DNA of 64,000 nucleotides from Thermogutta terrifontis (GTDB lineage: Bacteria; Planctomycetota; Planctomycetia; Pirellulales; Thermoguttaceae). The DNA lies in the NCBI RefSeq assembly GCF_002277955.1, contig NZ_CP018477.1:3183206-3247205 (forward strand), given 5' to 3'. Both the position numbers and the translations under genes were made by a program. Positions within the stretch are counted from its first letter, which is position 1; each line of letters starts with the position of its first letter. The notes beneath the pieces are model-generated. The model was given only the letters and a program-made list of their open reading frames with translations, ran no database searches and was not told the DNA's origin. This document shows positions 45,343 through 54,110 of the stretch, piece after piece.

Positions 45343-46311
45343 ATGATGAGTGATCAAACACCGATTCCAGGGCCCGCGGAGGAAGAGATCGTCCGCGCGG
45401 AGATTGTCGTTCCCGCAGAAGGCTTTCCCCCGTCGCCCAGGGCTGTCCCTGTGGTTTTGCGTCAACCGCGCATCTGGCCGGTGTTTCTCGTGTTGGCGCT
45501 CTCGCTTTTCGTTCAAATCGGGGCGGTGGGCCTGGCCGCGGTTCTGGGCGTCATGGTACGGGCGGGAATGATCGAGTCAGCGTCGGACCTGCAATTTGTC
45601 TTCCGTGAGGCCGTCGACGCCCCCGAGTACCTTCTTACCACTGCCGCGTTAACCATGGCAGGATTCGCCCTGCTCGCAGGCGGTGCCACGTGGATCGAGG
45701 GTGAAAGGCTGCACGAACGACTTCGACTGTTCCGGCCGGTGGCCTCCCCAGGTCTGCTCATTCTTTCCTTCATTGGCGTGCTCAGCCTGCAACTGGCTTT
45801 CGTGGCGGCCACGCAGCTAAAGATTTTTCCTGAATCTGATTTGCTGGAAGAAATGTTTTCCAAAATCAACGCGATGGGGCCGCTTGGCCGACTGGCGGCC
45901 GTCCTGTTCATCGGTGTCGCCCCAGGAATCTGTGAAGAAGTACTCTTTCGCGGCTATGTCCAGACCGGATTATCCCGCCGCTGGGGACCGTGGCGCGGAG
46001 CTCTGGTGACGGCTGTGCTCTTTGGGGCGATGCACCTCAATTTCCTTCAGGGTGCGTTCGCCACACTTCTCGGACTTTATCTCGGACTCCTGACGGAACG
46101 CACAGGCAGCGTCATCCCGGCGATGCTTCTCCACGGCATGAACAACGTGCTGGCCACCATTATGGCCATCGGCAATTGGGAACCCTCCTTTGGGCAACCC
46201 CAGATCGTGCTGGGGGCAGCCTTTGCTGTGATGGTGATCACCGAGTACGTGGTGGCTGCTCCGCTTCTTCGGGCAGGCCTGCATAGCGTGCCTTCGAGGT
46301 CCAATTCGTAG
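45343..46311 (+). CDS. CPBP-family intramembrane metalloprotease
   Basis: 322 residues from the ATG at 45343, with GGAAG upstream; the longest frame, from 45274, adds a non-hydrophobic lead. About eight membrane segments. CPBP/Abi motifs are all present: EEVLFRG, FGAMHLNFLQG and MLLHGMNN, which supply the Glu, His and Asn/His residues of this Rce1-like active site. These proteins cleave or process peptides within the membrane. Bacterial roles include bacteriocin immunity and protein maturation. The target here is unknown. It converges with the M50/HlyD cluster. Confidence 0.9.
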   Translation: MMSDQTPIPGPAEEEIVRAEIVVPAEGFPPSPRAVPVVLRQPRIWPVFLVLALSLFVQIGAVGLAAVLGVMVRAGMIESASDLQFVFREAVDAPEYLLTTAALTMAGFALLAGGATWIEGERLHERLRLFRPVASPGLLILSFIGVLSLQLAFVAATQLKIFPESDLLEEMFSKINAMGPLGRLAAVLFIGVAPGICEEVLFRGYVQTGLSRRWGPWRGALVTAVLFGAMHLNFLQGAFATLLGLYLGLLTERTGSVIPAMLLHGMNNVLATIMAIGNWEPSFGQPQIVLGAAFAVMVITEYVVAAPLLRAGLHSVPSRSNS

Positions 46312-46460
46312 CCTCAATACGACAACCAGTTTGTCACGGCAGCCATCTGGAAGGGAGCGCCGGCGTGACGTGCGGGAAGAGAGGTCCCTTGAGGAGCAAC
46401 GGCCAGCGAATTGGCGAGTCACAGGGAACTTCTTCCCCCAGGGCCCAACTGTCTGGTGGA

Positions 46461-48707
46461 TCACAGTCGGAAGTTGAATGTGCGGGTGACAAACCGCCAG
46501 ATTCTCTGTCCCAGACTCAGCCAGTGGGCATAATCGACGTGGACCTTGGCACGACCCCGCAGGCCGGGGATCAGCAGTCCGTCCGGATTGGGCAACGGCA
46601 CGCGGGCCTGATAGACGGTACCGATCGGTTTTTCCACTCCCGTAGTCGGATCCGTCTTGGTGGGAAGTTCTCCCCCCGCCTTGCCGGCCAATCGCGGTGA
46701 AGCGGCTTCCACCTCTCGCTTGGCCACCTCCTCCACGTGGCCGGTCAACGTTTTCCAGGGTAGTTCGTCGAGTTTGATGCGAACGAACAAACCAGGCTGA
46801 ACGAATTCGATGTCCGCCTGATCGATGACCAGGATAGCTTCCATCCTGTTGGGATCGGCGATTGTGCAGAAGAGATCACCCTCCTTGAGGAGAGCACCGA
46901 TATTCTGTGGTTCCAGGGGACTTCCGGACCACTCCGGCAAAGGTGCGTCGGGGTCTTCATGAGTGACCCTCCAGGGCGGCGGCACCACAACACCGTCGCG
47001 GGGGGCAACGAGAAGAAGTCGTTGCTGGTCCGCTTTTCTCTCCGCCAATTGCTGGGCCACAGTCTGGATGGCTTCGCGAAGACTGGGCAACTCGTTGGCG
47101 GCTGCCTCGTCCTCGCTCCGACGCCGTTCCAGCGCGGAGAGCCTCGCCGCATACTGCCGATACAGACTTTCCAGCCGGGCGATTTCAATTTCCAGGTCGT
47201 GGTCGGCAAGCTTCGCCAGTGGTTGTCCGGCTTTCACATGCTGTCCCGGCCGAACCAGAATCTCTTCCAGCCGACCGGGAACATCCACGTACACCGGGGC
47301 CGGATCCTGGGGCTGGATCTCGCAGGTGCACATCACCCGATACGGCAGCGGAACAAACACCACAAAAGCCACGAGGAGAGCCAAACCCACCAGCGTCATC
47401 ATCAAACGGGGCTTTTTCACTTCGTTCCACCTTCCCGGCACATAAAAGAACTTGCCCAGTTGATACAACGGATGCACGACCAATCCATACAGCGCGCCAA
47501 TCGCGATAGCGTGACCGATAATCTCCAGTCGATACGGTTTGAAGAATTTATTGAGAAAAAGCAGGATCGAGAGGACCACCACCCAGCGATAGATGGCCGC
47601 GGCGACGGAATACGTGATGAACAGGGCGTGATGACGCTGCGGCAAAAAGGGATCCTCCGGCAGTTCCAATCCCAGGAACCATTTGGCCGCCGTCCGGCTG
47701 AGGATCTGCGTCGCTTTCTGCCGGAGGTTGGGGATCTCCAGGATATCCGCCAGCACGTAATATCCGTCATACCGCAGGAGCGGATTGCCATTGAAAACCA
47801 CCGTACTCACGGAGCAGATGAACATCACATTGAGCGCCAGATGGTTGATCAGCCCCGGCTCGCTGAACCACCACACAAACGTGGCGATGGCCGCCAGCGT
47901 TAGCTCCACGAATATCCCCGCAGCTCCGATGGCCGCGCGATGCCACCGGTTGGGCAACATCCAGGAGTCCGAAACGTTGCAGTAAAGGCAGGGGGTCAGA
48001 ACCAGGAGCATGACGCCCATTTCGTGGCACTCGCCGCCGAAATGCTTGCAGCTCAAACCGTGGCCGAATTCATGGAGAATCTTCGTGATCGCCAGCGTCA
48101 CCGCCAGCCAGAGGGCATTCGTCGGGGTGAAGAACTGATAGAAACTGGGAAGTCGAGAAAGAAACACGCGAAACTCCGCAGCCACGAGGAGCAGTGCCGC
48201 CAGCCACAGAATGACGCATGCAATCAGGAAGGCGGGGTGAAACATCCACCGCACCCAGGGATAGAGCGCGTTGAGGATCCGCTCGGGGTCGATACCGCGG
48301 AACCGCAGCGCGAGGATATTGCTCAGCGCGTTGATCCACTCCTGTTTGCGGCGCTCGGCACGTCTTTTCAGCAACTGGCGGCCCTGTTCGGGGGCTGCCG
48401 CCACCACCAGACCACTCCGATGGAGCATCCCAATGAACTGCTGGAGTTCTTCCAGGGTGATCTTCTGCGGGGGGAACTCCGCTTCAAAACGGGCCTTGAT
48501 CTCGTCCAGGCTGGAACGGCCATCGAGCTGGTTGAGAATGAAGAATTCCTCTTCCTGGAATCGGAAATAGTTGAGGCCGACCGGATCCTTCACCACCCAG
48601 TACACCTCGCCCTCATAGCGCTGACGCTGGGCCACCAGATCCGGGCGTTTCCGGATCGGAAGAGGTCGCGCCGAACTGGAGAGCAGACTATCCGCAAGTG
48701 TGACCAT
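46461..48707 (-). CDS. PqqD-like/M50 metallopeptidase/HlyD hybrid membrane protein
   Basis: 748 residues. About 20-105 looks like a PqqD-type domain (YWVVKDPVGLNYFRFQEEE, LHRSGLV). Membrane segments with a site-2-protease-type M50 core follow: the zinc motif HEFGH at 212-216 and a second ligand block, GNPLLRYDGYYVL, at about 307-319. About 470-748 is a HlyD/biotinyl-lipoyl-type adaptor (VDVPGRLEEILVRPGQHVKAGQPLAKL) with a coiled-coil hairpin (about 505-570). It is the last gene of a minus-strand set with another HlyD, a GAF/HlyD hybrid and a barrel-like protein. The set looks like an export or envelope-processing machine (inference). The adaptor would lie in the periplasm, and the PqqD-like head may bind a peptide substrate. 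Confidence 0.85.
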   Translation of the reverse strand: MVTLADSLLSSSARPLPIRKRPDLVAQRQRYEGEVYWVVKDPVGLNYFRFQEEEFFILNQLDGRSSLDEIKARFEAEFPPQKITLEELQQFIGMLHRSGLVVAAAPEQGRQLLKRRAERRKQEWINALSNILALRFRGIDPERILNALYPWVRWMFHPAFLIACVILWLAALLLVAAEFRVFLSRLPSFYQFFTPTNALWLAVTLAITKILHEFGHGLSCKHFGGECHEMGVMLLVLTPCLYCNVSDSWMLPNRWHRAAIGAAGIFVELTLAAIATFVWWFSEPGLINHLALNVMFICSVSTVVFNGNPLLRYDGYYVLADILEIPNLRQKATQILSRTAAKWFLGLELPEDPFLPQRHHALFITYSVAAAIYRWVVVLSILLFLNKFFKPYRLEIIGHAIAIGALYGLVVHPLYQLGKFFYVPGRWNEVKKPRLMMTLVGLALLVAFVVFVPLPYRVMCTCEIQPQDPAPVYVDVPGRLEEILVRPGQHVKAGQPLAKLADHDLEIEIARLESLYRQYAARLSALERRRSEDEAAANELPSLREAIQTVAQQLAERKADQQRLLLVAPRDGVVVPPPWRVTHEDPDAPLPEWSGSPLEPQNIGALLKEGDLFCTIADPNRMEAILVIDQADIEFVQPGLFVRIKLDELPWKTLTGHVEEVAKREVEAASPRLAGKAGGELPTKTDPTTGVEKPIGTVYQARVPLPNPDGLLIPGLRGRAKVHVDYAHWLSLGQRIWRFVTRTFNFRL

Positions 48708-48804
48708 GCGCTCTCTTGGCCCACAGGGCGATCAACACGTCACATACAATGTGCAAATCCCGGCAAGAACCGATGCTTGGCCGTCCTTATCTGGAGCTTC
48801 CCGC

Positions 48805-49698
48805 TCATGGGTTCAATCGAATCGTAAGCTGGCCGGTCAACCCCGGCCGGAGCAACCAGTGGCCGCTCCGCTCGTCCCGAACATTGACGATTTCCGCCCA
48901 TACCATGAATTCGCCGGTCACTTCGACCACGGGGCTGACGTACACCACCTGTCCCTGAAACTGTCGTTCTCCCAGTTGCGGGAGCTTGACGACAAACACC
49001 ACCGGCGCCTTGTCGAGCTGGGCCGGCAGGTACTTTTCTGCACTAACCATCCCCTCGATCCGCAACCGGTCCATCCGCACGACGTGAAAAACGGGATCTC
49101 CCGGTTTCACCCATTCCCCGGCATGCAAGAACCGTTTGATAATAACCCCATCGATAGGGGCCACGATCTGGTACATTCGGAGCTGCTCCTCGACCTCAGC
49201 CAGCTCCGCCTGACGAACCTGTACGGTGAGTTTGGCGACTTCCAGATCGTGGGCCGCTTGCTCGATCGCCAGCGAGGTTTTGCCGCGTTCTAGCAGCAAC
49301 CGCCGTAGTTCTGCCTGAGGGACGGCACCCGGGGCCCTGTTGTTGGCATCCACGGCCTGCTGATATTCCGCATCCGCGACAAGGTTGGCCCACTTTGCAT
49401 AGCGCACATTGACATCGTTGTCAGCATCTTTTTTGGCAGCTTCCAGTTGATAGCGTTTGACGTCCAGGGTTTTCTGCAGCACCGCATCATCAATTCGCCC
49501 AAGGACGTCACCCCGTTTAACAGTGTCCCCTTCCTTCACAGAAAGCTCGATCAACTGTCCCTGGACACGTGCGGGAACCTGAGCCTCGTCAATGATGGAG
49601 ACGGGGCAATTCGGGAGAGTGACCACCGCGGAATCCGCCGACGGTGCAGCCACCTCAAGTCCCCACAGTACGATATTGAGTACAAACCATAACATCAT
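48805..49698 (-). CDS. HlyD-family periplasmic adaptor (membrane fusion protein)
   Basis: 297 residues with an N-terminal hydrophobic segment (MMLWFVLNIVLWGLEVAAP). The lipoyl-like half is VPARVQGQLIELSVKEGDTVKRGDVLGRID, followed by a coiled-coil hairpin (about 70-165). The second lipoyl half, YQIVAPIDGVIIKRFLHAGEWV, and a beta-barrel domain follow. Adaptors of this type bridge an inner-membrane pump and an outer-membrane channel. No RND or ABC pump is encoded next to it. It lies between two larger HlyD hybrids (gaps of 97 and 106 bases), which suggests that all three assemble together. Confidence 0.88.
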   Translation of the reverse strand: MMLWFVLNIVLWGLEVAAPSADSAVVTLPNCPVSIIDEAQVPARVQGQLIELSVKEGDTVKRGDVLGRIDDAVLQKTLDVKRYQLEAAKKDADNDVNVRYAKWANLVADAEYQQAVDANNRAPGAVPQAELRRLLLERGKTSLAIEQAAHDLEVAKLTVQVRQAELAEVEEQLRMYQIVAPIDGVIIKRFLHAGEWVKPGDPVFHVVRMDRLRIEGMVSAEKYLPAQLDKAPVVFVVKLPQLGERQFQGQVVYVSPVVEVTGEFMVWAEIVNVRDERSGHWLLRPGLTGQLTIRLNP

Positions 49699-49804
49699 GG
49701 TTGTTCCGTGTTAAACTGTCGATTGATCCCCTGTAATCTGACCGGACGAATCCAGCCGATCCCTGGTACGATCTCCTATTGCCGGGTGACAGGCATGGTT
49801 TCCT

Positions 49805-51868
49805 TTACCACAAGTAGAAAATAATCCGCGTCTGAATGAATGCGATAAGATCGCGGAACCATGCGTATCCCATGGATCGGGTACCACAGTGAACCTTGGC
49901 GCTCACGGTAGCACCCGGCCGTAATTGAGCGGGATCAAAATCCTCCTTGTTGATGGCGACTTTGATCATGACCACGTTACCTTCCTCAGGAAGAACCTCC
50001 GCCGAGGCATAGATGTTCTTAACCCGGCCCATACGTACCCGACCGGGATCGGTGGCCAGGACATATTCCACCGTGAGATCCTCGTTGGGATCGCGCTGCT
50101 GAATCTGACGGCGGGCGAGGGCGATCTCGCCCATCCGGTCTTCAGCCATATGCAGTTCCAGCTCCCAATCCCCTGCGGTGTCGGCGATCCTCATGAGGAT
50201 CTGACCCCGATTGACGGGCCGGTTGATGAGCCGGTTGTAAACGTCCCACGTGACCACGTCTCCGGTAATGGGGCTGACGACGGTCAGTTCCTTCTCCTTT
50301 TCTTTGAGGATCGCTCGTTGGGCGATGAGGCTGATCTGCCGGGCTTCCAGTTCTGCAAGTTGCCCGGTGAGTCGATTCCGCTCCTGAAGACTGAGTGCCC
50401 GAAGGTCAGCGAGTTCCCGCCGAATGGTAGCGATCTGTTTTTGGTTGGAGGCCAATTGGCCCTCGATTTCCAGGATATTCTGTTTCAATTCTGTATTGCG
50501 GAGCCTGGCCAGGACCTGGCCCGCTTCCACATGCTGTCCGTGCTGCACCAGCACCTCGTCAACCACTCCGTCAATGCCAGCAAAGACGTCGCGTTTCACG
50601 ACGGGTTCCAGCGTGCCCCGGGCATGAAGTTTGTACGGCCACGGTACGAAAATCAGCATCAGACAAACGAGGACGGCCAGAACGCCGAAAAGCACGGCGC
50701 GAGGCAGCATTCGTGCCTGGGTGACCAGGCGTGATTTGCCGAGCGCTTTCCACAGTGGCATGAGAAAAAGCTCGTTATGTTCCACCGCGTTGGCCAGCGC
50801 GATGGCGGCATGCTCGGCAACGACTTCGACACGCTGTCGCAGTTGCGGCGTGATGCGGCTGTCTTCGATTTGCTCCACGATCATGGTGCCCACCGGCGGC
50901 GGTCGGTCCACAGGACGGTCAGCCTCGCTTTCATCGGTGGGGGGAGGTGCCGGCCGCCCCAGGGGAATGACAATCACCGTCTTGGAATGCGACTCATCCA
51001 CATACTCCTGGAGCGCATCCTCTATCTGCGGAGCCAACTGCGAGGTATCACCACAATACCAGACACTCTCCCGAGCCGCCGCAACGACCGTCGCCAGATC
51101 TCCCAGGAGTCTGACGACATTCGATCGCTTATTCACCACATCCTGGCCAGAAATGGCCTCGATCACCTGGCGGCGTCCCCGTCGAACGGAAACACTCACC
51201 CGATCACAGTCGATCAGCCGGCGTGCTTCGTTCGCCAGGGTGTAAGCGGTTTCACGGGGGTCCAGGCTTTGATGGATCAAACGGGTAAACTCTTCCAGCC
51301 GGGACCAAAGTATCTGACGATCAGAAAGGCTTTTGAGTTGCTGGGTCTTGAAATAATCGCCCGCCAGATCGCACATCTGGGTCAAAAATCGCAGATAGCC
51401 CTTTTGGGCGGGCGGAGGAGCGTCCGGACGCTGGAAGACCTCCACAAGACCGACCACTTCCAGTTCGGTCTTGACAGGGCCGAGAATGAGCAGAAAATCC
51501 GTGGGATTTCCTTCCCCGTTGTTCTCGCCGCTGCCCGACTGCGGTGGGACGAGAAGGGGCTCCTTGGTTTGAAGCACGCGCTGAAGCAGACGATTGTGCC
51601 GCTGGCGTCCTTCGGGGTCTTCCGCCAGCCGCGTCTGCTGAAGGTTCATCTGATAGGCCAGGCTCAGGCGTCCCTGGCCCTCGGTGAGCCAGAAGGCCCC
51701 TCCCACGGCAGCTAACGCCGTCACCACCCTGGGCAGAAACTCCGCGCAGTATTGTTCCGGAGCCAACTCCGCCCGAGAGGAAAGCTGTGCTATCTCAGCG
51801 ACAAGCTGACGAATCTGCTGCCGCGTCTGTTCAATCAGTTCGGGATCGAGGGGCTGTTCTGTGCTCAT
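49805..51868 (-). CDS. Double-GAF sensor fused to a HlyD-type adaptor
   Basis: 687 residues from the ATG at 51868; a GTG at 51880 adds four. The cytoplasmic part has a GAF-like domain (about 40-170, FWLTEGQGRLSLAYQM, VKTELEVVGLVEVF) and a second, clearer GAF domain (about 205-365, DPRETAYTLANEARRLIDCDRVSVSV, EHAAIALANAVEHNELF). One membrane segment follows (about 395-415, AVLFGVLAVLVCLMLIFVP). The periplasmic part is HlyD-type: HARGTLEPVVKRDVFAGIDG, a coiled-coil (about 460-530) and VVSPITGDVVTWDVYNR. This is an unusual join of small-molecule sensing and an export adaptor. It is probably co-transcribed with the two downstream genes. Confidence 0.85.
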   Translation of the reverse strand: MSTEQPLDPELIEQTRQQIRQLVAEIAQLSSRAELAPEQYCAEFLPRVVTALAAVGGAFWLTEGQGRLSLAYQMNLQQTRLAEDPEGRQRHNRLLQRVLQTKEPLLVPPQSGSGENNGEGNPTDFLLILGPVKTELEVVGLVEVFQRPDAPPPAQKGYLRFLTQMCDLAGDYFKTQQLKSLSDRQILWSRLEEFTRLIHQSLDPRETAYTLANEARRLIDCDRVSVSVRRGRRQVIEAISGQDVVNKRSNVVRLLGDLATVVAAARESVWYCGDTSQLAPQIEDALQEYVDESHSKTVIVIPLGRPAPPPTDESEADRPVDRPPPVGTMIVEQIEDSRITPQLRQRVEVVAEHAAIALANAVEHNELFLMPLWKALGKSRLVTQARMLPRAVLFGVLAVLVCLMLIFVPWPYKLHARGTLEPVVKRDVFAGIDGVVDEVLVQHGQHVEAGQVLARLRNTELKQNILEIEGQLASNQKQIATIRRELADLRALSLQERNRLTGQLAELEARQISLIAQRAILKEKEKELTVVSPITGDVVTWDVYNRLINRPVNRGQILMRIADTAGDWELELHMAEDRMGEIALARRQIQQRDPNEDLTVEYVLATDPGRVRMGRVKNIYASAEVLPEEGNVVMIKVAINKEDFDPAQLRPGATVSAKVHCGTRSMGYAWFRDLIAFIQTRIIFYLW

Positions 51869-52157
51869 CCAGGTGGACACTGGTCAGGAAAGCTCCTGGG
51901 CGGGCGTAACACCAAATCTTGGTAAATCCTCTACTTCCATTGTAACCCATCGGTCCGGAAAACCGCCCCTGTGGATGACCCGGCCACGACCCACCCCTTG
52001 TCACATTCCTATCAGACTATACCTTACAAATCGCGACTCGATTGCGCAGGAATGACCTCCGCTGGAGACAGAGCGTTGCGAAACACCACCCCGCCACATG
52101 ACCCCCGCCCGGTGTGTTCCCTCGGGGGAAACGACTTGAGCCGAGATGGGGTACGTG

Positions 52158-53621
52158 TCAGAACGCCAGGCCGCCGCCCAGGAAAACGGCGGAATTTGGT
52201 TTATATTTATCGGTCCAGCCAGCCTCGTAAACGAGCTCTCGAGAGAAAGCTAACCCCACTTCGATATAGCCCCGGAGGCCCCGCATGCGGTAGAAGTCCA
52301 ACCCGGTCGCCAGGCGCAGGTCGTTGTAATCGACTCGTTCGGTCGCACCCGCATTGATGCCGCTGGTTCGCTTGATCGTCCACGAATCGCCGCCGTAATC
52401 ACCCCGCACGTACCACCAGATGTCGGCACCGACGGAGCGTGGAAGTCGCATCGCAAACCGCGGATTGGGAAACAGGATGGAGATTTCCATGCTGGGATCA
52501 CTCGCGTTATCCACCCAAATGGCTCCCCCGGCAGGCAGCATCTTGATGCGAACACGATCCAGGTACATCACACCCCCCTTCAGTTTCCAGTTGGGGGTCA
52601 TATTGAGCGTCAGGTATCCCGTCCCCTGAAAGCGGAGGCTATCTGCCGTAACCCGTTTGAAGTCGGAATAGACCCCGATACGAAAACTGAGTTCACCTCC
52701 CAGCACGGGAGTCAATTGGGGATTCCATGCAGCATCCAGGTAGGCGTCATAAGTGACTGAGGGCATGTCCTGGGACTGCGGGAGTGCGGAAGAGATCGGC
52801 CCATTCCACCAGTGGAATGTGAATCCCGGCGTCACTCGCAAGGGCGGTCCGGCGGTGCTCAGAAAAGGGAAGGCAAATGTGGAATACAATTCGAGATCGT
52901 CCACGCCGAGTTCAGAGCCGCCATTACCCGGAATCCATGTGAACCGAAATCCGGTGGACTCCCGAAATTTGATCATCGTGTTGTAGAAGTCCTGGCCACC
53001 GACCCCCGGGAATATTCCGCCCTGAGGAAACACGCTCTGGGTACCCGTGCCGGGAGCGGCATATGGGTCCCAGTTGGAAGGTGGCGGGGTCGCGCCCTGG
53101 TAAATCGCCCCAGGGCCAGGGGCCACTCCGGGACCCGCCGGGGCATAAGACGGCACCTGCCCTGGGGGATAGTTTAAAGCAGGCGGCGCTGTGGCCGATG
53201 GTGGTGCGGCGGGCGGAGGAACGCTCCACGGGGAGGGTATCGCATCATTTCCTTGCGGCGCAGGTGCGGCGCCGTAAACGCTACTCTGTCCCGGAACAGG
53301 AGTGGCGGCTCCGGGCGTCATCGGCTGAACCTGCGTGCCGTACACTCCTCCTGAGGTAGCCGGGGAACCGTAAACACTCCCACTTGGGGCCGGGGCGGTC
53401 GGCTGAACATTGCTCCCTGATGACGTGGTGGTCCAGGTCCCTTGAGAAGGGCTGGTGCCGCCAGTCGGTGGCTGGGTCTGAGTGCTCAAAGACGCTGTAG
53501 GGAACCGCACCCGTTGCGCCTCGGCAGTCGCGGAAAAAACCAGCGTCCCACACAGCACGGCCCAAACCGGGATGACCTCCCACCCACGGGGAGGATACTC
53601 GCGTCGCGGCTTTCGGATCAT
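52158..53621 (-). CDS. Exported Pro/Ser/Gly-rich protein with beta-barrel-like C-terminus
   Basis: 487 residues from the ATG at 53621, taken because a signal peptide follows (VIPVWAVLCGTLVFSATAEAQ); a longer frame starts at 53699. About 35-230 is low complexity (Pro, Ser, Gly, Thr with short PGP and VYG repeats). About 235-487 has alternating aromatic strands ending in YIEVGLAFSRELVYEAGWTDKY...FLGGGLAF, with a terminal Phe, as in outer-membrane barrels. I do not recognise a named family. It is first in the minus-strand set, 289 bases before the GAF/HlyD gene. It may be the outer-membrane component of that machine (inference), though it shows no TolC-like coiled-coil. Confidence 0.68.
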   Translation of the reverse strand: MIRKPRREYPPRGWEVIPVWAVLCGTLVFSATAEAQRVRFPTASLSTQTQPPTGGTSPSQGTWTTTSSGSNVQPTAPAPSGSVYGSPATSGGVYGTQVQPMTPGAATPVPGQSSVYGAAPAPQGNDAIPSPWSVPPPAAPPSATAPPALNYPPGQVPSYAPAGPGVAPGPGAIYQGATPPPSNWDPYAAPGTGTQSVFPQGGIFPGVGGQDFYNTMIKFRESTGFRFTWIPGNGGSELGVDDLELYSTFAFPFLSTAGPPLRVTPGFTFHWWNGPISSALPQSQDMPSVTYDAYLDAAWNPQLTPVLGGELSFRIGVYSDFKRVTADSLRFQGTGYLTLNMTPNWKLKGGVMYLDRVRIKMLPAGGAIWVDNASDPSMEISILFPNPRFAMRLPRSVGADIWWYVRGDYGGDSWTIKRTSGINAGATERVDYNDLRLATGLDFYRMRGLRGYIEVGLAFSRELVYEAGWTDKYKPNSAVFLGGGLAF

Positions 53622-54110
53622 CCGTTGCACGGCCGGGCACTCCGTGCCTGTAAGATAAACAAAACAAATAGCTCTCACGCCGACCTTTGCCGACGGCAAA
53701 GGCTTTTCCTTCAGCGAACCGGGAACGACAATACGGAGATGCTGCTAATTACCCTTCCTTTTCCTCGCCGTCAAGAGAGAAGCCACCGAGAAGCGGGAAG
53801 GGTGCACCGGAACCGGCTGCACGCAGTCCCCGAACGGCCGGTGAAAATCGTCGGCGTGGAGGCTTTGTCCCGCGGACGCAGTCGGGAAGCGTTCAATTCG
53901 ACCGCTGTCGAAGCAAAGGCGGAAGATCTGCTGACATGGTAGTCCGTGCGTGAAAGCACACAATTTCTTTGTACCGCCTGGGGAGATGGGGTGCGAAAAA
54001 AGAATGTTCCCACTCCTGGAAAACCCCATCAATCTCGCGGCGCAAAGTGCAAAAGATAAACTTAGCGGCGCGAAAACTGGGGACGAGTCAGCCACCTGCC
54101 AGTTCTTCGG
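53622..54110. other. Intergenic stretch without a recognisable gene
   Basis: 489 bases between the end of the RNase D gene (54111) and the start of the exported barrel-like protein, both minus strand. It should hold the promoter of the HlyD/M50 set. Plus-strand frames here run on into the RNase D gene antisense and lack any recognisable feature. Confidence 0.5.

Noticed and set aside
40726-49797. Shared 12-mer GTGACAGGCATG at 40726 and 49786
   Set aside because: A 12-base match is expected many times by chance in a 64-kb window, and no flanking similarity or pairing was found.
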